NCBI GenBank assembly: GCA_016793065.1 | Contig: JAEULV010000052.1 | Span: forward strand, 1-64,000 | Direction: 5' to 3' | DNA: 64,000 bases | Origin: Hyphomicrobiaceae bacterium | GTDB taxonomy: Bacteria > Pseudomonadota > Alphaproteobacteria > Rhizobiales > Ancalomicrobiaceae | Shown here: positions 39,647 to 51,600 of the stretch, piece by piece | Layout: each line of letters begins with the position of its first letter | Numbering within the stretch: position 1 is the first letter of the stretch | Notes under the pieces: model-generated | The model's database searches: none | What the model saw: only the letters and a program-made list of their open reading frames with translations | What the model was told of the DNA's origin: nothing | Translations under genes and position numbers: made by a program

Positions 39647-41494
39647 TCAGGCGCTGGCGGCGGGCTTGAGGGTCTTGGCCGCCGTCGAGATCAGCCGCTG
39701 CATCATCTCCTGATGATCGTTGAACTGGCGGGCGGCGGCGTCGCCGATGATGGTGACCTTGTGCTCCTCGGGTTCGGCCGCCGGCTGGGGCGGGGCGACC
39801 GGCGCGGCCTGGAAGCCGGCATTGTGCTGCATCTGGCGGACCAACTCGGCATAGCTGAGGAAGGCCTGCTCGATGTTGCGCGACATCTCGACAAGGCCGT
39901 CGCGCAGGCCGGATTCCATCACCTGCGACAGGTTGGCAAGCTCGGCGCGGACGCCGGCAATGTCGGCGCGGTCCTGGGCGGCGGCGAAGGTTTCCAGGCC
40001 CTGGGCAGTGCGGCGGGCGGAGGCATCGACGGTCTTGGCAACCTCGCCGAGGCCGCGCACCAGGCCAACCTCGATGGCCTGGCCGAGCCGGGCGATATCG
40101 ACCGCCGGCGTCGCCGGGACCTGAACCACCGGGGCGACGACGGTACGGGCCTGGGCCTCGATCAGCTCGGAGATCTGGGTCGACTGGGTGTTGGCGCCGG
40201 CCTCGATGACGCGCGCGATATCGTTGAAGCCGCGGCTCATGCCGGCCTCGACCGCCTGGGCGACGCGGCGCAGGTCCTCGGGCGCGGCGGACTGGCGATT
40301 GGCCATGGCACCGAGGGAGGAGGCAATGGTTGCCTGCTGGCTGGAGAGCTGGGCGACTGCGGAGGCCTGCGCCGCCGTGGCGGTTTCGAGAATGCGGCCG
40401 GTCTCGCGGAAGCCGTCGGACATGACGCCGGTGACGGCGCCGGAAAGGGTGGCGATCCCGGCCTGCAATTCGCCCTGGCGGATGGCCAACTGGTCGATGC
40501 CGTTGGCGGTGCGGGACAAGAGCGAGCCCTGGGCCTTCTGCGCCTCGACGATGGTCTCGAGCAATTCGACCGACCGGGACATGCTCTTGGCCATGCTCTC
40601 GAGGGCGCGGTTGGCGAGCTTGGCCTTTTCACCGTCCATGCCGATGGCGGCGGCGACCGGGGCGATGTTGGCGGCGGTCTGCGGCTGGTCGCCGTCCTCC
40701 TCGATCTGGGCGACGTTGGCGAGCCAGCCCTCGAACTCGACCTTCAGCACCATGGCGGCGTGGTTGGACAGACGCGCCATCAGGCCGAGGATCAGCGAGC
40801 CGGTGAGGCCGAACAGCGACGAGGAAAAGCCGACGGACATGCCCTTCAGCGGACCCTGCAAGTCGCCGATGAGGCGGGTGAACATGTCGGCGCCGCCGCC
40901 GCCGCCGAGACTGCCGACGATGGTACCGACCGACGACACCATCTGCATCAGGCCGATGAAGGCGCCGATCAGGCCCATGAAAACCAGCAGGCCGGAAAGA
41001 TAGAGCACCAGCGAGCGCTCCTCGGCGAGGCGTTGCTCGACGCCGTGCACGAGGCTCTGCATGGTCGGCACCGACATGCGCATCTTGCGGGTGCGCAGCA
41101 GCTCTTCAAAGACGATTTCGTAGAAATGGCCAAGAATGCGCGGGCGGGTATAGACCTGCGCCGGTTCCAGGCACTTGTAATGGCGCCAGTAGGGATCGGT
41201 TTTGGCCTTGGCCTCGTTGACCTTGAAGTCGTCATAGGTCTCGACGAGGGCGGCGAAGGCCATCTCATCGTTCTTCAGACTCAGCACGGTCCGGAAGGCC
41301 ATGAAGATGCCGTAGAAGAAGACAAGGAAGATCGTACCGTTGAGGTAGAGCTTCGCCATCAGGCCGGACATGACGAAGTCGCGGGCAAAGACGACCAGGA
41401 CGGTCATCAGGACCATGACGATCGACATCTTGAAAAGCTGGCCCCGGATCTGTTTCCGGATGCCGGCAATGCCACCGTGCGAACTGCTGCTCAT
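39647..41494 (-). CDS. MotA/TolQ/ExbB-like channel protein with a long repetitive tail
   Basis: A 615-residue inner-membrane protein. Two hydrophobic segments lie near the N-terminus (about residues 23-42 and 50-70), and two more at about 163-188 and 218-242; the last pair, with LVFMGLIGAFIGLMQMV and GMSVGFSSSLFGLTGSLILGLM, is the proton-channel signature of the MotA/TolQ/ExbB family. After residue 250 comes a ~365-residue cytoplasmic tail with no hydrophobic segment, predicted helical, containing four related segments near residues 350-370, 411-431, 470-490 and 522-542 of the pattern L-x2-A-[IVM]-E-x-G-[LM]. Such tails occur in ZorA and SiiB-like proteins. Its partner is the MotB-like gene upstream. 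Not a flagellar MotA, which is about 290 residues. Confidence 0.8.
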   Translation of the reverse strand: MSSSSHGGIAGIRKQIRGQLFKMSIVMVLMTVLVVFARDFVMSGLMAKLYLNGTIFLVFFYGIFMAFRTVLSLKNDEMAFAALVETYDDFKVNEAKAKTDPYWRHYKCLEPAQVYTRPRILGHFYEIVFEELLRTRKMRMSVPTMQSLVHGVEQRLAEERSLVLYLSGLLVFMGLIGAFIGLMQMVSSVGTIVGSLGGGGGADMFTRLIGDLQGPLKGMSVGFSSSLFGLTGSLILGLMARLSNHAAMVLKVEFEGWLANVAQIEEDGDQPQTAANIAPVAAAIGMDGEKAKLANRALESMAKSMSRSVELLETIVEAQKAQGSLLSRTANGIDQLAIRQGELQAGIATLSGAVTGVMSDGFRETGRILETATAAQASAVAQLSSQQATIASSLGAMANRQSAAPEDLRRVAQAVEAGMSRGFNDIARVIEAGANTQSTQISELIEAQARTVVAPVVQVPATPAVDIARLGQAIEVGLVRGLGEVAKTVDASARRTAQGLETFAAAQDRADIAGVRAELANLSQVMESGLRDGLVEMSRNIEQAFLSYAELVRQMQHNAGFQAAPVAPPQPAAEPEEHKVTIIGDAAARQFNDHQEMMQRLISTAAKTLKPAASA

Positions 41495-41821
41495 TGATCC
41501 CGATCCGTTGAGCGACGCCGGGGCCGGTCATGGCCGCCCGCGATTGATGCCATCCGCGCTTCCCAACCGTCGCGCGCCGCGGTGAACGGGATTCACCGGA
41601 GCGGACGATTCAAGGCACGCGATCGTGCGTTTCGATCATGCCCGTTCAGGCTCAACAAAGAATTAAGTGGCGGGAAAATCGGCTCAAATGATCCGGCGCG
41701 ACGATCGCGGCGCGCCTTGTAATCCGCCTGCCGGCATTGGGCATGCCACGCTTCGGCGTCGTCGTCGCCACCGTCCGACGGCGGTGCGGCGCGGCGGGCG
41801 ATGGCTGCCTGGGCGGAACGA
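41495..41821. other. 327-bp gap between the MotB-like and MotA-like genes
   Basis: No gene is apparent. The part nearest the MotA-like start is moderately AT-rich (around 41655-41690), so an independent promoter is possible, but I see no hexamer pair good enough to call. A gap of this size is unusual for partner subunits of a proton channel, which are normally adjacent. Confidence 0.4.
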
Positions 41822-42481
41822 TCACTTGGCGTAGATGCGGGCGATGTCGGTGTCCTCGGCGGCGTTGGACAGCTCGACCTGGATGTTGACCTTCTCGGCG
41901 GGAATGCCGGCGGTGATCAGGCTCGAACGCAGGATCATGGCGCGGTAGTAGGCAAAGCGCTTGGCTTCCGAGATCGAGCCGACGGCGAGGCTGGCGAAGG
42001 CGCGGACTTCCAGCACCTTGGCGGACTTGGCGGCGGCGGAGGTCTCGAGGAAGGTCTTCAGCTCGGCCTCGGCGGTGGCGTCGAGCCGGCTCTGGCGGAC
42101 CGGATATTTCAGCGTCAGCATGGTCTGGGTCGAGGTGGCCGCGACCTTGTCGACGGGCTTCTTTTCCTCGACCGTCGCCTCGATCTTCTTTTCCTGCTCG
42201 ACCGGCTGGGTTTGCAAAGGCACGGGCTTGGCCGCCGCCTTCAACTTCTCGATCGCCTCGATGACGTCGCGGGTCGACTTCTCGGCCGACGCCGTCGGCT
42301 CGACCGGCTTGCCGATCGCCTCCGAAATCTGGTCGATGACGTATTTCGAGACGTTCTGGGCGAGGCTGGCGATGGCGACCGAGAGGATGAGCATGACGAA
42401 GGTCAGGATCATCGTCATCGTCGTCAGCGCGTCGACGAATGCCGGCCAGCTATGATCTTCGTTGTCGCTTCCGGCCGACAT
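41822..42481 (-). CDS. MotB/OmpA-like stator subunit
   Basis: A 219-residue protein with one N-terminal helix (about residues 18-42). The helix begins WPAFVDALTTMTMILTFVM; D17 matches the proton-carrying aspartate of MotB/ExbD-type subunits. A 75-residue charged linker leads to a C-terminal domain (residues ~115-215) resembling OmpA-type peptidoglycan-binding domains, with FAYYRAMILRSSLITAGIP in place of the conserved RA..V..YL..G block. The usual aspartate of the TDxxG segment is replaced (FASLAVGS), so peptidoglycan binding may be weak. The start ATG at 42481 has GAGGGG 7 nt upstream. It lies 151 bp after the giant gene. Confidence 0.78.
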   Translation of the reverse strand: MSAGSDNEDHSWPAFVDALTTMTMILTFVMLILSVAIASLAQNVSKYVIDQISEAIGKPVEPTASAEKSTRDVIEAIEKLKAAAKPVPLQTQPVEQEKKIEATVEEKKPVDKVAATSTQTMLTLKYPVRQSRLDATAEAELKTFLETSAAAKSAKVLEVRAFASLAVGSISEAKRFAYYRAMILRSSLITAGIPAEKVNIQVELSNAAEDTDIARIYAK

Positions 42482-42632
42482 CAGGCTACCCCTCACACCC
42501 GTACAGGTCGACCCTGCGCGAGATGGCGGGGCTCCCGGGGATCATGGCGCGTTATCGTTAGTGTCGGGTTAAGTCCGCACCGTCATTCGAGCTTTCAGCA
42601 CCCGCCCGACGGCGGCGCGAACCGGCGGTCGA

Positions 42633-45600
42633 TCAGGCAACGTTGATGATCAGCTGGGCGATCTGGTTGGTGTGACCGGCGTCGTCGAACATGGTGACGG
42701 TGGTCTGGCTGCCGACGGTGTTGGTCGAATAGAAGCTGGCGGTGAAATTGACGGTATCGCCGGAGTTGGCGTCGACGGTCAGGACGTTGCCGGTGCCCTG
42801 AGCCTGGCCGGTCAGGTCGGAGATGTTGGTCGCGGTGAGGTTGATGTCGGAATTGACGCCCGACTGGGTGAAGTCGAGCACCTCGACATTGGTGACGACA
42901 TCGACGAGGCCGGTATTGTCGACCGTGCCGGAGCCGGCGGCCAGCCGCAGGGTATCGGTGCCGGTGCCGCCGTCGACGTCGGTGGTGCCGAAGTTCAGCG
43001 AGGTTTCGTCGATGATCAGCAGGTCGTTGTTGGCGCCGCCCTGCAGAACGTCGGCGCCGCCACCCGAGGTCAGGGTGTCGTTGCCGGCATTGCCGACCAG
43101 GGTTTCGGCGCCGGACGAGCCGGTGATGACGTCGGCCTGCGACGAGCCGAGCACGCGCTCGATCGTGGCATAGGTATCCTGATCGGCATCGCCGCCGACG
43201 CCGGTGCCGGTGGCGAGATTGACCGTGACCAGGGCGGAGGAACCGGAATAGTCGACGGTGTCGGTGCCGCCACCGCCGATCAGCGCATCGGCGCCGTCGG
43301 TGCCGACAAGCGTATCGTTGCCAATGCCGCCTTCCAGCGTGTCGACGCCGACCCGGCCGGTGAGGGTATCGGCATGGTCGGAGCCGATGACACGCTCGAT
43401 GCCGCTGTAGGTATCGCCATCTGCATGGCCGCCGGTGCCGGAATTGGTGGTCAGGCTGACGGTGACGGCCGAGGTCGAGGCGGAATAGTCGGCGGTGTCG
43501 GTGCCGGAACTGCCGAAGAAGGCATCACCGCCGGCGCTGCCGACGAAGGTATCGTCACCGCCGCCGCCGTTGAGGGTTTCGGCAAAGTTGCCGCCGGTTA
43601 GATGGTCGGCGCCGCTGGTGCCGACAACGCGCTCGATCGTCGACAGCACGTCGCCTTCGGCGTCGCCGCCGGTGTTGACGCCCGTGGTCAGATTGACGGT
43701 GACCGCCGAACCGGACGTCGAGTAGTCGGCCGAGTCGAGACCATTGCCGCCGACAAGGGTGTCGATGCCGCCACCGCCGACAAGGGTGTCGTCGCCGTCG
43801 CCGCCATTGAGGGATTCGGCTCCGGCGGTGCCGGTGAGGCTGTCGTTGAGCGCCGAGCCGATGACGGCCTCGATACCGGAATAGGTGTCGCCGTCGGCAA
43901 TGTCGCCGACGCCGGTGCCGCCGAGGCTGACAGTGACCGAGGTGGCGGCGGACGAGTAGTCGACCACGTCGGTGCCGAGACCGCCGATGAGCACATCGGC
44001 GCTGGCGCTGCCGACGAGGGTATCGTCGCCGCTGCCGCCGTCGAGGGTTTCGGTGCCGGTGCCGCCGGTGAGGCGATCGCCGTAGATCGAACCGAGGATG
44101 CGCTCGATCGAGGTCAGGATGTCGCCGTCGGCATCGCCGCTGGTGTTGACGCCGGTCGTCAGGTTGACCGTCACGGCGGCGCCGGAGCCGGAATAGTCGG
44201 CCGTGTCGGTGCCGGAACCGCCATTGAGGCTGTCGCCGCCAGCGCCGCCGATCAGGGTGTCGGCGCCGGTCGTGCCGGTGATGGTGTCGGCGTGGGCCGA
44301 GCCGATGACGCGCTCGAAGCCGGAATAGGTGTCACCCGCGGCAAAGCCGCCGCTGCCGGAGCCAGCGTCGAGATCGACGGTCACGGCCGAGGTCGAGGCG
44401 GCATAGCTCAGTGTGTCGGTGTCGGCGCCACCGATCAGGGCTTCGGTGCCGGCCGCGCCGATCAGGCTGTCATTGCCGGCGCCGCCGTCGATGGTGTAGG
44501 TCCCGGCGCCGTTGCCGCCGGTGAGGATGTCGGCCAGGGTCGAGCCAAGCAGCCGCTCGATATTGGCGAGCGTGTCGCCCTGGGCGTCGCCGCCGCTGCC
44601 GGTGCCGCCACTGAGACCGACGGTGACGCCCGAGGCGGACTGCGAATAATCGACCGTGTCGGTATCGGCGCCGCCGTCGATGACGTCGTTGCCGGAGCCG
44701 GTGTAGAAGGTGTCATTGCCGGCGAGGCCATTCAACGTGTCGTTGCCGGCGCCGCCAAGGAAGGTTTCGGCGACGAGCGAGCCGTGGATGGTGTCGTCAT
44801 TGGCACTGGCAATGATGCGTTCGACATTGAACAGGCGATCGCCGAGGGCATCGCCGAAATAGCCGACGCCGTAGCCGGCCATGTCGCCGAGGTTGATCTC
44901 GATGCGCGAGGCGGAGGCGGAATAGTCGACCGTGTCGGTGCCGTTGCCGCCGTCGATATCGTCATAGCCGGTGCCGCCGACGAGGCTGTCGTCGCCGTCA
45001 CCGCCGTTCAGCGTGTCGTTGCCGGCGGCGCCGTTGAGGCTGTCGGCGCCATTGAGGCCGTTGAGGATGTTGTTGCCGCTGTTGCCGGTGAGGAAGTCGG
45101 CATTGGCCGAACCGGTGAGGTTCTCGATGTTGACCAGGGTATCGCCCTGGGCGTCGCCGCCCGAGACCGAGCCGCCGAGGGTGACGGTGACCGCGAGGGT
45201 CGAGTTGGTGTAGTCGGCGGTGTCGCTGTCGGCGCCGCCGTCGATATAGTCGGCGCCGGCGCCGCCAGCGATGGTGTCGTCATCGGCGCCGCCGAGGATG
45301 GTGTCGGCGCCGGCCATGCCGGAGATGGTGTCGTCGCCGTCGCTGCCCTCCAGCGTATCGACGCTGGCGCTGCCGACGAGGGTGTCGGCGAAGTTCGACC
45401 CCACGACCCGTTCGATCGAGATCAGCACGTCGCCGGCGGCATCGTAACCGCTGCCGAGGCCGTCGGTAAGGCTGACCGAGACCGAGCCGATCGACAGCGC
45501 GTAGCTGGCGGTGTCGGTGCCGTTGCCGCCGTCGATCGTATCGGCGGCGCCCATGCCCTGCAGGACGTCGTTGCCGTCGCCGCCGCCAAGGCTGTTGCCG

Positions 45601-48600
45601 CCGCTGGTGCCGATGAGGGTGTCGGCATTGGAGGTGCCGATCAGGTTCTCGACGCCGGAGAACCAGTCGCCAGCGGCGTCGCCGCCGGCGGCGGTGTTGT
45701 TGTAAAGGTCGATGGTGACCGCGACGGAGTTGGACGAGTAGTCGACCGTGTCGGTGCCCCAGCTGCCGTCGAGATAGTCGGCGCCGCCGCCACCGATCAG
45801 GGTGTCGTCGCCGGACCAGCCGTGGAGACTTTCGGCCGAGGACGAGCCGGTGAGGCGATCGTTGTAGCCGGAGCCGACGACGTATTCGATCGAGATCAGC
45901 TGGTCGCCGAGGGCATAGGCACCGCTATGCACGCCGGTCCCGAGGTTGATCGTCACGGCGGACGTCGCCGTGGTGTACCAGGCCAGATCCTGACCGCTGC
46001 CGCCATTGAGGACGTCGGCCGCGCCGCCGGCATAGAGATAGTCGTCGCCGCCGCCGGCCTCGATGGTGGTGCTGACGGCGGAATTGGCGCCGAGTTCGTC
46101 GTTGAAGTTGGAGCCGACGATGCGCTCGAAATTGAGGAACGTGTCGCCCTGGGCCTCGTTGTAGTTGCCGGTGCCGTTGGTGGTGTTGTTGAGGAAGGCC
46201 CAGACGCCGCCGGTGGCGGTGGAGAAGTCGAGCGTGTCGCTGCCGTTGCCGCCGTCGAGATAGTCGGCTCCGGCGCCGCCGGTAATGGTATCGTTGCCGT
46301 CATTGCCGAAGACCGACTCGATGCCGGTATTGGCGATGAGTGTGTCGTCATAGGCCGAGCCGCGCACGACCTCGAAGCCCGACAACGTATCGCCGGTGGC
46401 CTCGCCGCCGGTGGCGACGCCGGCGGCGAGGCTGAGGCTGACGGCGGAAGTGTTGGCGGTATAGCTGACCGTGTCGACGCCGGCACCGCCGATCAGCACG
46501 TCGGCGCCGTCGCCGCCGACAATGCTGTCGTCGCCGCCCTGGCCGTTGAGGGTATTGGCGCCGGTCGAGCCGGTGATGACGTCGTTGAGGTTCGAGCCGA
46601 GCACGTGCTCAAAGTTGGAGACGACGTCGCTGGCGGCGTCGCCGCCGGAAACAGTGTTGGTGGCGATGTTGACCGTTACCGCCGTGCCTGAAACATTGTA
46701 GCTCAGCGTGTCGTTGCCACCGCCGCCGTCAAGGGTATCGGCACCGGAGCCGCCCTGCAGCGTATCGTCACCATTGCCGCCAGTCAGGGTGTCGGCGCCG
46801 GCCGCGCCCCACAGGTAGTCGGCACCGTCGCCACCGGTCAGGGTGTTGACGAGGTCATTGCCGTTGATCGTATCGTTGTAGATCGAGCCGACGACGCTTT
46901 CGAGGTTGAGATAGGTGTCGCCCTCGGCATAACCGCCGCTGCCGACATTGGTGGCGAGGTTGACCGTAACGGCCGCCGTCGAACCGGAATAGTCGATGGT
47001 ATCGGAATTGCCGCCGCCATCGAAATAGTCGCCGCTCGCCGACGAGAACAGCGTGTCGTTGCCGTTGTGGGTATAAACCCACTCGTTCGAGGCGCCGCCA
47101 TAGACGATGTCGGCGTAGTCGGTGCCCCAGATCGCCTCGAAATTGGAGAAGACGTCGCCTTGCGCCTCGCCACCCTGGCCGGTGCCAGTGGCGAAGTTGA
47201 TGGTCACGCCGACGGAGCCACCATAGTAGTTCAGCATGTCCCAGCCGCCGCCACCGTCCATGGTGTCGCCGCTGGAATAGCCGCGGATCCAGTCGTCGCC
47301 GGCGCCGCCGTTCAGGGTGTCGACGCCGGTCGAGCCGAGGAACGTGTCGTTGTAGTTGGAGCCGATGACCCGCTCGACGCCGGTGATGGTATCGCCCTGG
47401 GCGTCGTTCTGCGAGCCGGTGCCGGCGTTGAGGTCGATCTGCACCAGGCCGGTGGCCGTGGTGTAGTCGATGGTGTCGATGCCGTTGCCGCCGATCAGGG
47501 CGTCGGCGCCGGCGCCGCCGATCAGGCTGTCATTGCCGTCGCCGCCGTCGAGCCGGTTGTCGTCGGCGCCGCCGGTGATGATGTCGGCATTGGCCGAGCC
47601 GGTGACCTGCTCCACCGTCGAGATGACGTCGCCCTCGGCATCGCCGCCGAGGCCGGTGCCGGCGGCGAGGTTGACGGTGACGGCGGCGGTCGAGGCGGAA
47701 TAGTCGAGGCGGTCGATGCCGGTACCGCCGATGAGCGTGTCGGCGCCGGCGCCGCCGATGATGGTGTCGTTGCCGGCATTGCCGTCGATGGTGTCGACGC
47801 CGCTGGAGCCGGTCAGGCTGTCGGCATTGAGCGAGCCGAGAATCCGCTCGATGGCGCTCAGCGTATCGCCGGCGGCATCGCCGCCGCTGCCGGTGCCGGT
47901 CGCCAGCGACACGGTGACCGCCAGGCTCGAGGCCGAGTAGTCGGCGGTGTCGGTGCCGGCGCCGCCATTGAGCACGTCGGCATCGGCCTCGCCGGCCAGT
48001 GTGTCGTTGCCGTCGCCGCCGAGCAGGGTGTCGATGCCGGCGGCGGCACGGATGACGTCGTCGCCGACGGCGCCTTCCAGCGTGTTGGCGTTGGTGTCGC
48101 CGATCAGCGTGTCGGCCAGCGCCGAGCCAACGATGCGCTCGACGCCGGTGATGACGTCGCCCTGGGCGTCGCCGCCGCTGCCGGTGCCGGCGGCGAGGTC
48201 GACCGAGACGCCGACCGTCGAGGCGGAATAGTCGATGGTGTCGGTGCCGCCATTGCCGACGAGGCTGTCGGCGCCGCCGAGACCGATGAGGGTGTCGTTG
48301 CCTGAGCCGCCGTCGAGCGAGTTGGCGCCGGTGTTGCCGGTCAGCGTGTCGGCAGCGGCGGAACCGATCAGGTTCTCGATGCCGGAGAGCACGTCGCCCT
48401 GGGCATCGCCGCCAGTGCCGGCGTTGGACGTGAGGCTGACGGTGACGGCGGAGATCGAGGCCGCGTAGGTGACGGTGTCGGTGCCGGTATCACCGATCAG
48501 GGTGTCGGCGCCGGCGAGGCCGGCGAGCATGTCGTCGCCGCTCGAGCCGTCAAGGGTATCGACGGCGCTGGAGCCGGTCAGCACGTCGGCCTGCGTCGAG

Positions 48601-51600
48601 CCGACGACGCGCTCGATGCCGGAGAGCGTATCGCCCTGGGCGTCGCCGCCGGAGCCCGAGCCGCTGGTGAGGTTGATCGTCACGGCGGCGGAGGAGGCCG
48701 AATAGAGCGCGGTATCGATACCGGCGCCGCCGACGAGGGCGTCGCCGCCGGCGAGGCCGGCCAGCGTGTCGTCGCCATTGCCGCCGTTCAGGGTATTGGC
48801 CGAGCCGTTGCCGGTCAGGGTGTCGGCATTGGCCGAGCCGAAGACGCTCTCGACCGCGCTGTAGGTGTCGCCCTCAGCGTCGCCGCCGGTGCCGCTGCCG
48901 GTCGTGAGGTTGACGGTGACCGCGAGCGTCGAGACCTGGTAGTCGACGATGTCGTTGGTGCCGTCGCCGCCGATGATGACGTCGGCGCCGCCGAGGCCTT
49001 CGAGCACGTCGTCGCCGCCGCTGCCGTCGAGGGTGTCGACGCCGGCGGAGCCGGTCAGCGTGTCTGTGAGGGCCGAGCCGATCACCCGTTCGATGCCGGC
49101 GAGCGTGTCGCCCTGGGCATCGCCGCCGCTGCCGGTGCCGGTGGTGAGGTTGACCGAAACGCCGCTGCCGGAATTGGCATAGCTCGCCGTATCGGTGCCG
49201 GCGCCGCCGGTGATGACGTCGGCCTCGGTGCCGCCGTCGAGCAGGTCGGTGCCGTCGCCGCCAAGCAGGGTGTCGATGCCGGCGCCGCCAATGAGCGTGT
49301 CGTCGCCGGCATTGCCCTCGAGCGTGTTGGCGTTGGTGTCGCCGGTGAAGTGGTCGGCCTGGGCGGTGCCGAGCAGGCGCTCGATGCCGGACAGCACGTC
49401 GCCCTCGGCCTCGCCGCCAAGGCCGGTGCCGAGCGAGAGGTCGACGGTGACGGCCAGGGTCGAGGCGGTGTAGTCGGCGGTGTCGATGCCGTTGCCGCCC
49501 GACAGGGTGTCGGCGCCGGCGCGGCCGGCAAGAGTGTCGGCGCCGTCGCTGCCGGAGAGGACGTTGGCGCCGGCATCGCCGGTCAGCACGTCGGCCTGGG
49601 TCGAGCCGGTGACCTGTTCGATGGCGACCAGCACGTCGCCGGCGGCATCGCCGCCGGAGCCGGTGCCGGTGGTCAGGTTGACTGTGACGCCGGCGGCGCT
49701 GTCGATATAGGTGACGAGGTCGATGCCGGTGTCGCCGTTAAGCGTGTCGCCGCCGCCGAGACCGGCAAGGACGTCGTTGCCGGCGCCGCCATTGATCGAG
49801 TTGGCGCCGGCGTCGCCGATCAGGGTGTCGCCCGAACCGGAGCCGACGAGGGTTTCGACGCCGGAGATCACGTCGCCCTGGGCATCGCCGCCGGAACCGG
49901 TGCCGCTCGCCAGGCTGACGGTGACCGCCGCGCCGGAGGCCGCATAGGTGACGGTGTCGTTGCCGTCGCCGCCCTGCATGTTGTCGGCGCCGCCAAGACC
50001 GGCGAGGACGTCGTTGCCGGCGCCGCCTTCCAGCGTGTTGTCGAGCGCGTCGCCGGTGAGCACGTCGGCGGCCGACGAGCCGATGACCCGTTCGATCGTC
50101 GCCAGCGTATCGCCCTCGGCGTCGCCGCCGAGGCCGGTGCCGGCATCGAGATTGACGGTGACCGACGAGGCCGAGCCGCTGTAGTCGGCGGTATCGAAGC
50201 CGGTGGAGCCGGTGAGGATGTCGCCGCCGGCGCCGCCGATCAGGGTGTCGTTGCCGCCGCCGCCGTCGAGCGTGTTGACGCCGCTGTCGCCGGTGAGGGT
50301 GTCGGAGAGCGACGAGCCGAGGACGCGTTCGATCGCCGTCAGGGTGTCGCCCTCGGCATCGCCGCCGGTGCCGGCGGAATTGGCGAGGTTGATGTAGACC
50401 GCGGCGCTCGAGCCGGAATAGTCGGCGGTGTCGGTGCCGAGGCCGCCGTTGAGGACGTCGGCTTCGCTGCCGCCGATCAGGCGGTCGTCGCCGTCGCCGC
50501 CGGTGAGCGTGTCGGCGCCGCCGGCGCCGTTCAGCGTATCGGCGCCGGCATTGCCGACGAGGGTATTGGCATTGGCGTCGCCGGTCAGGACGTCGGCCTG
50601 GGCGGTGCCGAGGATGCGTTCGATGGTGGCGAGGATATCGGCCTCGGCATCGCCGCCGGAGCCGGTGCCGGCCGACAGGTCGACGGTAACCGCCAGCGTC
50701 GAGGCGGTGTAGTCGATGGTATCGATGCCGGCGCCGCCGGTCAGCGTGTCGCCGCCGGCGCCGCCGACGAGGCTGTCGTCGCCGTCGCCGCCGGACAGGA
50801 TGTTGGAGCCGGTGTTGCCGGTCAGCACGTCGGCGAGCGAGGAGCCCCAGACGCCTTCGATCGTGGTCAGCACGTCGCCCTGGGCGTCGCCGCCGACGCC
50901 GGTGCCGGCCGCCAGATTGACGGTGACGCCGGTGAGCGAGGCGGAGTAGTCGGCGATATCGATATCGGCGCCGCCGTCGAGGCTGTCGGCGCCGGCGCCG
51001 CCGACCAGCGTGTCGTCGCCGGTGCCGCCAAGCAGGGTATCGATGCCGGCGCCGCCGGACAGCCAGTCGATGCCGGCGCCGCCCTCAAGCGTATTGGCGC
51101 CGGTGTCGCCGATCAGCGTGTCGGCAAGGCTGGAGCCGACGACGCGTTCGATCGCGGTCAGGCCGTCGCCCTGGGCGTCGCCGCCCGAGCCGGTGGCGGT
51201 GGCGAGATTGATGGTGACGCCGCTCGACGAGGCGGAATAGTCGGCGGTGTCGACGCCGGCGCCGCCGTTGAGCTGATCGGAACCGCCGCCGCCGACGAGC
51301 GTGTCGTTGCCGATGCCGCCCTCAAGGGTGTTGGCGCCGGTATTGCCGGTGAGGCTGTCGTTGTTGTCGGAGCCGACGACGCGCTCGATCGACACCAGCA
51401 CGTCGCCCTCGGCGGTGCCGCCAAGGCCGGCGCCGGAGAACAGGCTGACGGTGACCGCCGCGCTGGAGGCCGAATAGTCGGCGGTGTCGACGCCAAGGCC
51501 GCCGTCGAGCGTGTCGCCGCCGAGCGTGCCGACCAGGGTGTCGTCGCCGTCATTGCCGACCAGGGTATCGTCGGTGGTCGAGCCGGTCAGCCGGTCGGAC

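Noticed and set aside
39201..42481. A Zorya anti-phage system (ZorA/ZorB-like channel proteins with a long tail)
   Set aside because: The two channel proteins resemble ZorA and ZorB in layout, but no ZorC, ZorD or ZorE gene (helicase or nuclease) is present, and the neighbours are a secreted RTX protein and a PilZ protein. A secretion or adhesion role fits better.
39647..42481. Flagellar stator motAB
   Set aside because: The MotA-like protein is 615 residues, twice the usual length, the two genes are 327 bp apart with the B-type gene first, and no flagellar or chemotaxis genes are near.
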